Origin: an uncultured Fibrobacter sp. | GTDB lineage: Bacteria > Fibrobacterota > Fibrobacteria > Fibrobacterales > Fibrobacteraceae | Length of the DNA: 64,000 bases | Reading direction: 5' to 3' | Assembly: GCA_946414075.1 (NCBI GenBank) | Contig: CAMKNA010000005.1 | Span: 1 to 64,000, forward strand | Shown here: one piece after another, positions 8,787 through 18,151 of the stretch | Layout: every line of letters begins with the position of its first letter | Position numbering within the stretch: position 1 is the first letter of the stretch | Notes under the pieces: generated by a model | Told to the model about the DNA's origin: nothing | The model's database searches: none | Seen by the model: only the letters and a program-made list of their open reading frames with translations | Program-made: the position numbers and the translations under genes

Positions 8787-8790
8787 CAAA

Positions 8791-8819
8791 TTGACACACT
8801 TGTAAAGAATTATTATAAT
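8791..8819 (+). promoter_or_regulatory. perfect sigma70 promoter, TTGACA-N17-TATAAT
   Basis: TTGACA at 8791-8796 and TATAAT at 8814-8819 are separated by exactly 17 bases, ahead of the outer-membrane protein gene at 8860. This is a full consensus match and predicts strong expression. Confidence 0.85.
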
Positions 8820-8859
8820 TCGGTAAGACTAACACAAAATCCCCATAAGGAGAACATAG

Positions 8860-9585
8860 ATGAAGAAGATATTCCTTTCTGCCGTCATTGCCCTGGCACT
8901 TTGCAGCTACGGCTATGCCCAGGACGACGAAGAATACGAAGAAGAAGACGAGGTCCCTGCCAAGGTGGTGAAAAAGGCCGCCGTTGAAGAGGAAGACGAA
9001 GAAGAAGACGAAGCCCCTGTTGCCAAGAAAAAGGAAAAGAAGGCAAAGAAGGGGTCTTCTAACGAATTCGTGGGTTTCGGTATCGGCTGGGACCAGAACC
9101 CTCTCGCTGACTTCAACTACTTTGATATCAAGTTCCGCATAAATGACCAGATGCAGTTGGCAGCCCTCTTTGGCCTGGGCCACTATGGTGTCACCACCGT
9201 TACTGCCCCCAATGAAGATGGCGTCGAAACGGATAACGATCTCGATGACGATTTTACCCCCTTCATCGTCGGTGCCGAATTTAACTACTTCCTGGCCACC
9301 CCGTTCCTGCCCACCTATTTCGGCGCAAGGTTTGCCTACGCCAGCGCTGGCGAAGTCACCGACGAAGACAACGGTAACAAGTATTCCGCAAGCGCCCTTG
9401 AGATTGGACTTCTCTTCGGTGTGCAGGCATCCATTGTCAGCAGCCTCTACCTGTCCGGTCATTTCGGTCTTGACTTCGACTACCTGATGGACGAAACTAA
9501 GACTACTGCTGGCACAAAAAGTGAATCGAGCCGCCTAATCTTCGGTACCTCTGCGGGCATCGAAATTAGCTGGTTCTTCATGTAA
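8860..9585 (+). CDS. secreted/outer-membrane beta-barrel-like protein with acidic-lysine linker
   Basis: The 241-residue protein has a Sec signal peptide ending near YGYAQ. An extraordinary linker of alternating Glu/Asp and Lys blocks follows (about residues 22-65). The remainder consists of alternating hydrophobic strands typical of an outer-membrane barrel, ending in the aromatic SWFFM, as barrels often do. The ribosome site AAGGAGAA and the perfect consensus promoter upstream point to an abundant protein. A rho-independent terminator follows, so it is monocistronic. No specific family is recognised. Confidence 0.8.
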   Translation: MKKIFLSAVIALALCSYGYAQDDEEYEEEDEVPAKVVKKAAVEEEDEEEDEAPVAKKKEKKAKKGSSNEFVGFGIGWDQNPLADFNYFDIKFRINDQMQLAALFGLGHYGVTTVTAPNEDGVETDNDLDDDFTPFIVGAEFNYFLATPFLPTYFGARFAYASAGEVTDEDNGNKYSASALEIGLLFGVQASIVSSLYLSGHFGLDFDYLMDETKTTAGTKSESSRLIFGTSAGIEISWFFM

Positions 9586-9604
9586 TCAGAGTCTGTAGAC
9601 TTAG

Positions 9605-9632
9605 AAGGTCTCCCGTCTGGGAGACCTTTTTT
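9605..9632 (+). terminator. rho-independent terminator after the beta-barrel gene
   Basis: A perfect GGTCTCCC-GTCT-GGGAGACC stem (with flanking A/T pairs) is followed by six T residues, 20 bases after the stop codon. Confidence 0.9.
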
Positions 9633-9642
9633 AGTTGGCAAA

Positions 9643-10473
9643 TCACTCGCCCGCGACAAACCGGACATACATATCCAGCAAGTCCTGACCCCACAGGTAC
9701 ATCACCGGGGCGGACACCGCCAGGAATGGCCCAAAGGGAATCTGGCCAGAACCATCCGTCCTGCCCTTCCTTTCCATTATCTTCGCCCAGGGAATCATGA
9801 TCAAGATTCCAAGGAAAGACGCCAGAATCAGCACTTCCACGGCGGCATCAAGTCCCATAAGGGCCCCATAGCCAGCCAACAGCTTGACATCGCCAAAACC
9901 CATGGCCTCCTTTTTCAGGACTTTCGTCGCAATAAGGCCCAAAAGCCAAAGGCCGCCACCGGCGCCCACAACACCCAGCAGGCTTTGAAAAGGCGTAATG
10001 CCACCCGGAAACATGGAAAGCACCAGGCCCACCACGATACCCCCTACCGAGATGGAATCGGGAATTAGTTTGTACTTAACATCTACGGCACACACGGGAT
10101 ACATGCCCAAGAGCAGCCAGAACATGGCCAGGGCATCCACCCAGTTGGCCACAGGAGCCCTGAAAGGGATGCCGCAATTCACCGAAAAAAGGGCCAAGGC
10201 GCCAAGCAAGCCACATAGGGCTTCCCCTATGGGGTAAATCACGCTGATGGGCTGCTTGCAACAGGCGCTCTTGCCCCGCAACCATAGCCAGCCCACGATA
10301 GGCAGATTGTAGCGGATAGGGATTCTTTTTTTGCACAGCGGGCAATGGGAAGGCGGGTTTATCAGGGAAATTCCGCGGGGCATCCGGTAGACAATCACGT
10401 TGTAGAAACTGCCAACACAGGCTCCCAAGGCAAAAAACAGAACAAGACCGTACCAAAGCGGAATATTTTCCAT
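9643..10473 (-). CDS. pilD: prepilin peptidase / N-methyltransferase (PilD/GspO)
   Basis: This integral membrane aspartic protease cleaves the leader of type IV pilins and type II pseudopilins and methylates the new N-terminus. The 276-residue protein has a cytoplasmic loop with paired cysteines (CPLCKK.. and ..SACCKQ) as in full-length bifunctional enzymes. The first catalytic Asp is in AVDVKYKLIPD and the second in GFGDVKLLAG, and there are about seven membrane segments. The start is placed at the ATG at 10473 (MENIPLWYG). The 15 residues upstream in the same frame are polar and not conserved in type. It is distant from pilT-pilC (52.7-55 kb), whose pilus it would serve. Confidence 0.93.
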   Translation of the reverse strand: MENIPLWYGLVLFFALGACVGSFYNVIVYRMPRGISLINPPSHCPLCKKRIPIRYNLPIVGWLWLRGKSACCKQPISVIYPIGEALCGLLGALALFSVNCGIPFRAPVANWVDALAMFWLLLGMYPVCAVDVKYKLIPDSISVGGIVVGLVLSMFPGGITPFQSLLGVVGAGGGLWLLGLIATKVLKKEAMGFGDVKLLAGYGALMGLDAAVEVLILASFLGILIMIPWAKIMERKGRTDGSGQIPFGPFLAVSAPVMYLWGQDLLDMYVRFVAGE

Positions 10474-10566
10474 AAAAACCCCAAAAACAGGTCGGGGCCC
10501 ACAACCCCTTTTTCTCAAAAAAAGATAAATTTATATCGTAAAGAGCGTATTATAGAGGATTGAATA

Positions 10567-13500
10567 ATGCGGTTAAAATCTTTGTTTTTATTGTTTGGGC
10601 TAACCTTGTGCATCCTGTCCCTGGTCAACTGTTCCAGGGAGTCCTCCATCAAGGAAAATGTGAACCTGCGGAACAACCATTCCGTCGTCTTCGTCTATAA
10701 AACGCCCTTTGAAAACCCCGAAGCATTTGCCGACTCCATCATCAACCTGCCCAACCCCGATTCAGTCATCGTCAGCGACACCATCACCGTTACCATCGGC
10801 GACACCATCCACATGATGGGCTTCTTGCGCTACAACTCCGACAAGATATACCTATACCAGTGGATCCTGGACAGCCTGGTAAAGGATTCTACGGGCAAGG
10901 GAAAGGACAAGATGAAGAAGGCCCTGGTAACGGGCCGCAATGCCACCCCGCAATCCTGGGTATACCTTAAGGAAGGAATCTACTCCCCCCTGTTTGTCGC
11001 CGTCGATGGAAACAGCGCCACCGACACGGCCGGCAAGGACCAGTTCATCCGAGTCATAAACACGCCTCCCTACCTGGGCGTTCCCAGGGACACCCTGTGG
11101 ACTAGGGCCAAGAGCCCCATTACCTTCCCCGTTTTGGCATTGGATTCCTTCGGGACCATCACCTCCTTCAAGGTGGATGTAGACGCCAAGGGCAAGAGAG
11201 AAGCCAAGGAATGGAAGTACACGCAAAGCGAAGACTCGGACAGCGTGCTCATCACCATTCCCTACGACTCCACGCTAACCGACACTCTCGGCAACCAGAC
11301 GATCTACATCATCTTGACCGACGACGACGGCAACACCACCAAGGATAGCGTGCACCTTCATTTCAACCAGCTGCCCACCATCAAGATCCTGGGTCCCGAC
11401 GACCAGCAAAGGATTAGTGACACCGTGGAGTCTTTCCGCCTGTTCTACGAAGGACACGACAGGGACAACGAAGACCAGCTGCGGTACTATGTCCGTGTTG
11501 CGGCCACGCCCGACAACCAGGATGCGGATTTGAACCTGTCCAATGTCTACGACCTGGTCCTGAAGAACAGTACCTCCACCAGCTTCGCCGTTATCGAAAA
11601 CGGCGTAAACGCCCTGAAGAACCTGGGGTATACAGGCAGGTATTTCTCCTGGGATGTATGGGTTACCGACGGCTACGACACCGTGGTTGCCGAGAAGATC
11701 AAAACGGGCAAGGGGAAACAGCGCCCAAGGTACTTCTACCTAGGCCCAAGCAAATCTACCTGTGACTTTATAGGTTCCGCCAAGTTCGAAGGCCTGTCCG
11801 TCCACTCCGGAATCAAGATCACCCTGGTCAATGTGGCCGACACCAACAACATCTACACCGCAGAGACCAAGCCCAACGGCGAGTTCAGAGTGTCCGGCCT
11901 GCCTTCGGGGACATTCAGGCTCACCGCTTCGGACGAAACTGGCCGCGGGTTTGTGAAGGTCACCACCAGGACGCCAAACATCAACGCCGGCGACGAGAAG
12001 GTTCTGCCCCCCATCCTGCTGAAGGACCCCGCGCCCCCCAGGATACTCAACATCAAGGGTGTCGAAGACACGATGACCGTCCGCAGCTTCACCATAACGG
12101 GAAGGTTCAGCGACTACGGTTCCCAGGTCAAAAAAGCGGTAGCCCTGTTGGGCAAGGACACCTGCAGCACCAAGAACAACTCCTGCGGCGAGGTTACCAT
12201 TTCCAAGAGCTTCGCCTGGAGCATCAATCTCGCCAACTTGGCCGATGGCAAGTACAGTTTCAAGCTTACGGCAACCGATAGTGCCGGTCTCCACAGTGAT
12301 ACCACCATTTCGTTCGTCGTGGCGGCGACCAACATGACCATCACCGTGAACGGTGCCAACGCCGCCATGGTGGGTACGAGCGGAGAACTTGTCTTTGCGG
12401 CAACCATTAAACAGGCCAAACCGCGTGTAAATAGGGTCTACTGGATATCCGATGCCAAGGGAAAGAAGGACTCCTCCGATGTGGACGACGAGGGTAACAC
12501 ATCCATCAAGCTGTACAAGGCCGATTTCCCAGACGCAGAACTAGGCAAGCGTTACACCATGCATGCCGTAGCCGACAACGGAAGCGGTTCCAACAATGTC
12601 CGATTCGGTTTCTATGAAAATGGTCCCGTCGTCACCATCGAGAAACCCGCCTACGACACCACCATCACCATAAACGATGTGATTACCGTCCACACGAACG
12701 CTTTCGCAAACAACCAGAACCAGACCGACCTTGATTTTGCCACCTTTGAATGGACTTGTCTCCAGAATGGAACTGCCGGCGGTCCCTGTCTGACAGGAAG
12801 CACCGCCGACCAGACCATATCCTGGACCACCGCAGGAACGAAACTTATTGCCGTACATGTGGTGAACAAGCAAGGCGAACAGGCCTTCGACACCTTGAAA
12901 GTCAATGTCGTGAAAGACCCCCCGACCATCTCCATAGACGAAAATGAAGAAGTCATCACCCAGAAGGTCAGTGCCCACTACACATTCGGGTACACCGCCA
13001 AGGATAGGCTAGGGACTATCGCAAGTATAGGCTGGAGGTGTGGCGACAAGAACGGGGCGTTCACTCCCGCCGCCACTACCATTCCGCCAGAAACGAAACA
13101 ATTGGACGACTCCGTAACCGTTGACCTTCCCAGCACCGAAAAGACCAACTACAAGTGCTTCGTCAAGGTCACCGACGACGACAATCAGGTCGGTTACGAC
13201 TCCATCCGGTTCAACATCATCAAGGACATTCCGACCATCCGCCTGAACATTCAAGAAACGGATGTCACCATCAAGGACCGCGAACAGGTGAAGTTTACCA
13301 CGAGCAACATTCTCGGCGGCCCCATTGACCTGGATCTCGCTTGTGATCTCGATCTGAAAAACCTGAAACCCGCCACCTGGAGTAGCAAATGGCAGGGATC
13401 CCGTAATTCCCAGGCTCCCTATGTAACCATGCCAACTGTGGACAAGGATAAGCCCTACTACTGCGTCATGAAAGCGGCCGATGCTGAAGAACCGACACTC

Positions 13501-15960
13501 TATTCGTTAGACACTACCACCTACATAGTCCACCGAGCGACTCCGACCGTCACCGTAAATGAATCCTACACCATGACCATCAAGGACACCATTACGCTGT
13601 ACGCCAACGCCAAGGACTCCGCCGAAGCGGATCTGCCCGGAAGGATCATCTCCTACGAATGGGGATGCGGCCCCAACAGCGACAACGGCCTTCTGGGCAA
13701 GCTAACCAGTACGGGTAAGAACACCTACAAGGTAACCCTGCCCGATACACCACAGAACGACTACCTATGCATTGTGCAGGTCATGGACGACGACAGTCTC
13801 ACCGCAAGGGACACCACCCACTTTGTCGTTGAGCTGGCCCCGCCTACGGTGAAGGTTGCCCGCGACACAGCCATTGTACGCGAAGGTTTTGCCATAATTC
13901 TCAGCGCGACTGCACACGACGCCCACGAAGGCACCATGGGCTACATTGCCAAACGGGAATGGAGCTGCGGAAGGAATACCACGGATATCAACAGTAACTG
14001 GAAAAAAGTCTCATCCTTTGACACCACATGGACCACCCCCCCGCAAGCGGGCGATATGATCTGTATCGCACGGGCAACCGATGACGACGGGAATATCGCC
14101 TCCGATACAATGTACCTTGTCTATTCCACAGAAATTCCGATAATTTCCGTAGACGAGTCCCAGAAATTCGTGGCCAAGGGCGACCCGTTCCTACTAGATG
14201 CCGACACCAACAGCGTATGGCAGGGCATTGACTGGTATAGCTGGCGTTGCTTCAAGAAGAGCAACAAGCAACCCGTGGAAGACGAGAAGCGGCTAACCTA
14301 TAAGGGGAGATTCTACACTTACCGAGAAGAATTGAGCAAATTGGGAGTGGACCTGTATTGCGTGGTTTCAGCACAAGAATCCGCCACCCAAATGGTATTC
14401 ACCGACACGACCTTCGTCACCGTGATGACCCAGGAAAACCTTCCCATAGCAAAAATTACCGCGGCGGACACGATTTACCCCTGGAGTGGTGATGAGAGTC
14501 TAAGCGGCGAAGCTGTTTACTACTACACACCCGAATGGGGCGGAACCCAATCGGAAATCGGTTCCCTTGGCAACGAGAATCTCAAGGAGTTCTACTGGCA
14601 ATTCAGCAACATAGGTGGGACCTTCTACCAGGGTCGTAATGATGGCACCCTAGATACAACTAGCGGGCAATTCCATGCCGCTTTCAAGCGCCCCACAACG
14701 GAAGATCCCATCAGCGTGTGTCTGGACTTTAGAGACAGTACTTTGGCAGGTGCCGACCAGACATTCATGAACCGTCACCGGGCAGCATTAGTCTGCCGCA
14801 CAATCTATGTGCAAAGGGCCTGGAAGAACCTAGCCGGCGTAGGCGACACGGTCCTAGAACAGTCCACCGTTCGCACACCACCCGCCATAGCAACGGTGGG
14901 GAACCTGCTCACCGTGGCCTACATGACGTCAGGAACCACCATTACATCGAAATACTACGACGGGTCACAATGGTTCAACCTAGGGAACATTACCGTCGCC
15001 GACTCTGTCATAGCCATGCGTATGGTCAGCAACAATAGCATAGCGTACCTGGCCGTACTTACCAAGGCCAACAAACTTTATGTTTACAAGTCCACAGGGG
15101 GAACTTCGGTCTGGAATGCAGTGGGACAGGCCATCAATGGAGCCACCTCTGTAAACTTGACTTACAACACCGACAACAACAACCCCGTGGTGACATACGC
15201 CAAGGCAAATTACCCGTACTTCAGTTATTGGAGCGGGACAAAGTGGGAAGAAAAACAAATTGACAGTACCATCACGGCAAGAGAAGTCAATGGCATCTTT
15301 ACCAGCAAGAAGCTATTCCTGATAACCTTTACAGACAACACCTATCTGTACAACACCTACTACGCCGTATACAGTTTCTCCTACTCAAGGCATGTTTCCC
15401 CCAGAAAAATCGATAGGGAAATGGGCAGCATCAGCCTTGCTTCACAAGAAAACACCATTTACATGGGCTACATCAACCGTTCCTCTGTCGTGGGCAAGGC
15501 AGGTCCCTATGTGAAAATAGGAGAGGTCTCACAAACAGGGCTTTCTTGGGGACAAAATTCCGAGAAGAACCTGCAAGAAGCCATGTTCCCCTCGAATATA
15601 CGGGTGGCCTCGTTTAACGGAAAAATTTATGCCATCATTGACGATAACGGGCGCGGGTTCTCGCACTGTCACGCCTTCTTCTACGACGGTATAAGTTGGA
15701 AACCCTATGGCGAAAACCAGCTTCCCTATTTCAAGGGCGAGTTCTATAATAGAAACCACTACAATCTGTTTGGATTCGCCCCGGAAATAGCCGTTTCTAC
15801 AGACGGGATGGTCTACATCTCCATGATTTCGTGGGCAGGCTTACCCAAAAAAGTAGATTACGGCTCGGGTCCTGTATACATGGTACCCGAAAGTGAGAAC
15901 AACGGCCCCATATTCATGAAGAACATTTCAGAACGATGGACCATCAACACAAAGCCCTAA
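10567..15960 (+). CDS. giant lipoprotein with Ig-like cysteine-paired repeats and a beta-propeller-like C-terminus
   Basis: The 1797-residue protein starts with a lipoprotein signal (LSLVNC, Cys22). Ig/PKD-like segments with GDTI and TIKD turns come next, then a carboxypeptidase-regulatory-like domain at about 398-490 (GEFRVSGLPSGTFRLTA). About six repeats of roughly 100 residues follow (about 690-1300). Most repeats hold a W-x-C near the start and an x-C-hydrophobic-x-DDD segment about 35-60 residues later (YEWGCG..YLCIVQVMDDD; REWSCG..MICIARATDDD). Each repeat therefore probably contains one disulfide. The last 400 residues (from about 1400) have propeller-like strands with WxxLG and YYDGSQW. 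It is probably a surface adhesin or carbohydrate-interacting protein. The stop is one base from the next ATG, suggesting coupling. Confidence 0.88.
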   Translation: MRLKSLFLLFGLTLCILSLVNCSRESSIKENVNLRNNHSVVFVYKTPFENPEAFADSIINLPNPDSVIVSDTITVTIGDTIHMMGFLRYNSDKIYLYQWILDSLVKDSTGKGKDKMKKALVTGRNATPQSWVYLKEGIYSPLFVAVDGNSATDTAGKDQFIRVINTPPYLGVPRDTLWTRAKSPITFPVLALDSFGTITSFKVDVDAKGKREAKEWKYTQSEDSDSVLITIPYDSTLTDTLGNQTIYIILTDDDGNTTKDSVHLHFNQLPTIKILGPDDQQRISDTVESFRLFYEGHDRDNEDQLRYYVRVAATPDNQDADLNLSNVYDLVLKNSTSTSFAVIENGVNALKNLGYTGRYFSWDVWVTDGYDTVVAEKIKTGKGKQRPRYFYLGPSKSTCDFIGSAKFEGLSVHSGIKITLVNVADTNNIYTAETKPNGEFRVSGLPSGTFRLTASDETGRGFVKVTTRTPNINAGDEKVLPPILLKDPAPPRILNIKGVEDTMTVRSFTITGRFSDYGSQVKKAVALLGKDTCSTKNNSCGEVTISKSFAWSINLANLADGKYSFKLTATDSAGLHSDTTISFVVAATNMTITVNGANAAMVGTSGELVFAATIKQAKPRVNRVYWISDAKGKKDSSDVDDEGNTSIKLYKADFPDAELGKRYTMHAVADNGSGSNNVRFGFYENGPVVTIEKPAYDTTITINDVITVHTNAFANNQNQTDLDFATFEWTCLQNGTAGGPCLTGSTADQTISWTTAGTKLIAVHVVNKQGEQAFDTLKVNVVKDPPTISIDENEEVITQKVSAHYTFGYTAKDRLGTIASIGWRCGDKNGAFTPAATTIPPETKQLDDSVTVDLPSTEKTNYKCFVKVTDDDNQVGYDSIRFNIIKDIPTIRLNIQETDVTIKDREQVKFTTSNILGGPIDLDLACDLDLKNLKPATWSSKWQGSRNSQAPYVTMPTVDKDKPYYCVMKAADAEEPTLYSLDTTTYIVHRATPTVTVNESYTMTIKDTITLYANAKDSAEADLPGRIISYEWGCGPNSDNGLLGKLTSTGKNTYKVTLPDTPQNDYLCIVQVMDDDSLTARDTTHFVVELAPPTVKVARDTAIVREGFAIILSATAHDAHEGTMGYIAKREWSCGRNTTDINSNWKKVSSFDTTWTTPPQAGDMICIARATDDDGNIASDTMYLVYSTEIPIISVDESQKFVAKGDPFLLDADTNSVWQGIDWYSWRCFKKSNKQPVEDEKRLTYKGRFYTYREELSKLGVDLYCVVSAQESATQMVFTDTTFVTVMTQENLPIAKITAADTIYPWSGDESLSGEAVYYYTPEWGGTQSEIGSLGNENLKEFYWQFSNIGGTFYQGRNDGTLDTTSGQFHAAFKRPTTEDPISVCLDFRDSTLAGADQTFMNRHRAALVCRTIYVQRAWKNLAGVGDTVLEQSTVRTPPAIATVGNLLTVAYMTSGTTITSKYYDGSQWFNLGNITVADSVIAMRMVSNNSIAYLAVLTKANKLYVYKSTGGTSVWNAVGQAINGATSVNLTYNTDNNNPVVTYAKANYPYFSYWSGTKWEEKQIDSTITAREVNGIFTSKKLFLITFTDNTYLYNTYYAVYSFSYSRHVSPRKIDREMGSISLASQENTIYMGYINRSSVVGKAGPYVKIGEVSQTGLSWGQNSEKNLQEAMFPSNIRVASFNGKIYAIIDDNGRGFSHCHAFFYDGISWKPYGENQLPYFKGEFYNRNHYNLFGFAPEIAVSTDGMVYISMISWAGLPKKVDYGSGPVYMVPESENNGPIFMKNISERWTINTKP

Positions 15961-15961
15961 T

Positions 15962-16396
15962 ATGATTGTTGAAATAGCTTCCATTTGCGATGCGGCCACG
16001 GCCAATGGTGCCGGCGGTCGCTTGAACATCCTTGGATCCTTCGATAGGATTTTCTCCCAATTTCCGCTGGTAATCCCCCAGTGTGCCGCCGCCTTCCGTA
16101 TCCGCTACCAGCGGGCCGAATCGGGCGTCCACAAGCTGGCGCTTTCCATCGAAGATGTGTGCGGGCACCCCATTGTTCCCGGCATGGAATCGAACATTAC
16201 CTTTGAACCTGTGGCGAAGGGCTTTGACACGGCCGCCATGAACCTGATTCTGAACATGCAGCGCCTGAAAATAGAACGGCCTGACAAGTATATCGTCCGC
16301 CTGGTCATCGACGACGAAGAATACGTGGCCCTGCCCCTATACGCCCTGGAAGCGCCCCAGGCTGGTCAGGGAACTGCCGACGAAATGAAGAACTAG
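15962..16396 (+). CDS. DUF6941-like conserved protein
   Basis: The 144-residue protein has no signal peptide. It begins MIVEIASICDAA and contains LNILGSFDRI and a central ESNITFEP segment, with a short beta-sandwich-like pattern. It resembles the small DUF6941 family, whose role is unknown to me. The ATG follows the stop of the giant lipoprotein by one base (TAATATG), so the two are probably translationally coupled. Its stop overlaps the stop of the convergent phosphopantetheinyl transferase by four bases. Confidence 0.75.
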   Translation: MIVEIASICDAATANGAGGRLNILGSFDRIFSQFPLVIPQCAAAFRIRYQRAESGVHKLALSIEDVCGHPIVPGMESNITFEPVAKGFDTAAMNLILNMQRLKIERPDKYIVRLVIDDEEYVALPLYALEAPQAGQGTADEMKN

Positions 16397-16956
16397 CCTA
16401 AAGGCATGGTTGCAAGGCTCAGAGAGCTGGCTCCCTGGATGCCTAGTTCGGCCGGATCCAAATCTGTCAGATGTACATCCCCTACGCAGGTTTCCAACAC
16501 GGGCTTGCGTAGAGTGCCTTCGAAAAAATCGCCGCCGCGACACTTGAAGAGGGCTTCTTTACGGCACCACAGGGTGTAGAAAAATTTTTGAGCGGCGGCG
16601 TCGCCATCAGCCTGAAGAATCTGGTGCAGACGATCTATCTCGACCGTAGAAAAAAAGCGGTCTGCGAGCTTCAGACGGTTTCTGGAATGGTATTCCAGGT
16701 CCACGCCCACACGGCATTCCCTAGAATAAGCCAAAACGCAGGTGTCCTTGGAATGGGTCCAGTTGGCATCGATAGACAGCTCCGGAAATTCCGGTCGGGT
16801 GGATCCTTCCCTAATCTTCAGGTCCCGTTCGGTAACCTTGCGGCTAAGGGCGTCAGATAATTTTTTGAAGATTTGCTCCCTGTGGTTAGCCTTTGGGACA
16901 ACAGTCAGGTAGACCGTGCCATGTAAAGTCGAAACAGGGAGCCATTCGTTTTCCAT
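16393..16956 (-). CDS. 4'-phosphopantetheinyl transferase (Sfp/AcpS-type)
   Basis: The enzyme moves phosphopantetheine from CoA to acyl or peptidyl carrier proteins. The 187-residue protein carries the two family signatures: GVDLEYHSRN (Asp/Glu metal ligands) and FFYTLWCRKEALFKCRG (W..KEA..K). I set the start at 16956 (MENEWLPVS). An exact TATCTTTG box lies four bases upstream, and the longer frame would overlap the opposite gene's start. No polyketide or peptide synthetase is nearby, so the usual partner would be the fatty-acid carrier protein or a distant cluster. Confidence 0.9.
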   Translation of the reverse strand: MENEWLPVSTLHGTVYLTVVPKANHREQIFKKLSDALSRKVTERDLKIREGSTRPEFPELSIDANWTHSKDTCVLAYSRECRVGVDLEYHSRNRLKLADRFFSTVEIDRLHQILQADGDAAAQKFFYTLWCRKEALFKCRGGDFFEGTLRKPVLETCVGDVHLTDLDPAELGIQGASSLSLATMPLG

Positions 16957-16960
16957 AATC

Positions 16961-16968
16961 CAAAGATA
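16961..16968 (-). promoter_or_regulatory. TAnnTTTG box, 4 nt before the PPTase start
   Basis: TATCTTTG on the minus strand is followed by GATT and the ATG at 16956. It supports both a leaderless transcript and this start choice. Confidence 0.55.
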
Positions 16969-16987
16969 ATTTTCTAGTTTAGGACCC

Positions 16988-17488
16988 ATGCCGAACATGC
17001 GCCTAAAACTCTGCCTTGCGGTCCCATTCCTGTTGCTTGCCTGTAGCGACATTAACGATGGTTGGGAAGTCGATGGTGGCGGCTACTTAAAATACGAGAT
17101 TAATGGCGAAGATGAACGAACCATCGAACTGGCCGAGGACGATGTTGAAGTTCCTTTTATCAAGAACAGCCATCGGTATTTCCTTGTGAAGACAAGGGCT
17201 AGCGAAAGCAAGCGGGGGGACCAGTTCTCCATCATGGTAAACAGGCCTGTCCTAGGGGACAACCCCGTCGTGCAAAGGTATTCCTGGTTCAACTATGGCG
17301 CCCTGACCCAGGCCCCGATTCTCGAAGACCTCAGCACCGTCCGTTTTGACCAGAAGGACGACTCTACTTGGACCGCCAACCTGGACCTTTACACCCCGGA
17401 TTGCCGTTCCGGAAGGTGCAGCGATACCCTGCCCAATTTGCATATTACGGGCCGTTTGCGCTACTGGATCGACCCCGATGCCCGTTGA
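16988..17488 (+). CDS. small lipoprotein, unknown function
   Basis: The protein is 166 residues from the ATG at 16988; an ATG three codons later gives a more typical signal start (MRLKLCL). The lipobox is LLAC with Cys19. The body is hydrophilic with beta-strand character. It has two Cys near the C-terminus (DCRSGRCSD) that may form a disulfide. It is divergent from the PPTase with only 31 bases between starts. A tRNA-Val promoter begins just after the stop. No family recognised. Confidence 0.75.
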   Translation: MPNMRLKLCLAVPFLLLACSDINDGWEVDGGGYLKYEINGEDERTIELAEDDVEVPFIKNSHRYFLVKTRASESKRGDQFSIMVNRPVLGDNPVVQRYSWFNYGALTQAPILEDLSTVRFDQKDDSTWTANLDLYTPDCRSGRCSDTLPNLHITGRLRYWIDPDAR

Positions 17489-17492
17489 CCCC

Positions 17493-17521
17493 TTGACAAA
17501 AGGGGGGCAAGTTTCTACTAT
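17493..17521 (+). promoter_or_regulatory. tRNA-Val promoter TTGACA-N17-TACTAT
   Basis: TTGACA at 17493-17498 and TACTAT at 17516-17521 have 17-base spacing, and the mature tRNA begins 15 bases later. Confidence 0.8.
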
Positions 17522-17535
17522 TGGGCTACCTTATT

Positions 17536-17609
<74 letters not shown>

Positions 17610-17613
17610 CGAG

Positions 17614-17641
17614 AAAGCCCCGCTTATGCGAGGCTTTTTTT
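17614..17641 (+). terminator. rho-independent terminator after tRNA-Val
   Basis: A hairpin AAGCC(C)CGC-TTAT-GCG(A)GGCTT runs directly into seven T residues, five bases after the tRNA. Confidence 0.9.
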
Positions 17642-17660
17642 GTTCTTTGAAGAATGCCGG

Positions 17661-18104
17661 CTATTTGTCCAGGGTCTTGATCTGGTCCACGAACTCCCCC
17701 ACCTCCTTGAATTCGCGGTAGACGGAGGCGAAGCGGACATAGGCCACGGGGTCCAGTTTCTTCAACTCCTGCATGACCAGGTTGCCAATCTGGTCGTAGG
17801 TCACTTCCAGATTGTCGTTGGAAATCAGGTTGTTCTCGATGTTGGATGCGATTTCTTCGATGGCGGCCTGGGTCACGGGACGCTTCTTGCAGGAGTTGGC
17901 TATGCCGGCCAAGAGCTTTTCCCGCTGGAAAGGCTCTCGGGTGCCATTACGCTTGACCACGATTAGCGGTTGGATTTCGATATACTCACGGGTAGTAAAG
18001 CGGCGACCGCAGGCCGTACATTCCCGGCGCCTACGGATGGAATCGCCGCTAACGCGGCTGTCCACCACCTTGTCGTTGTCGTTCTTGCAGAAAGGACAAA
18101 TCAT
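17661..18104 (-). CDS. nrdR: transcriptional repressor NrdR
   Basis: NrdR represses ribonucleotide reductase genes in response to ATP/dATP. The 147-residue protein has the N-terminal zinc ribbon (CPFC..CTACG, about residues 3-34) and the ATP-cone beginning VVKRNGTREPF near residue 50. The conserved IENNLISN and YVRFASVYREF segments follow. Length and start (MICPFCKND) are standard. No ribonucleotide reductase gene is in this window. The gene is divergent from the OLD-type gene and convergent with tRNA-Val. Confidence 0.97.
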   Translation of the reverse strand: MICPFCKNDNDKVVDSRVSGDSIRRRRECTACGRRFTTREYIEIQPLIVVKRNGTREPFQREKLLAGIANSCKKRPVTQAAIEEIASNIENNLISNDNLEVTYDQIGNLVMQELKKLDPVAYVRFASVYREFKEVGEFVDQIKTLDK

Positions 18105-18139
18105 ATGCTGAATGTAGAATTTTTTTCTCCTAATTATTG

Positions 18140-18147
18140 TATATTCG
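18140..18147 (+). promoter_or_regulatory. TATATT -10 box, 4 nt before the OLD-gene ATG
   Basis: TATATTCG ends four bases before the ATG at 18152, as in the other short-spaced boxes of this window. It argues for that ATG over an in-frame TTG at 18137, which would lie upstream of the box. Confidence 0.45.
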
Positions 18148-18151
18148 GAGT

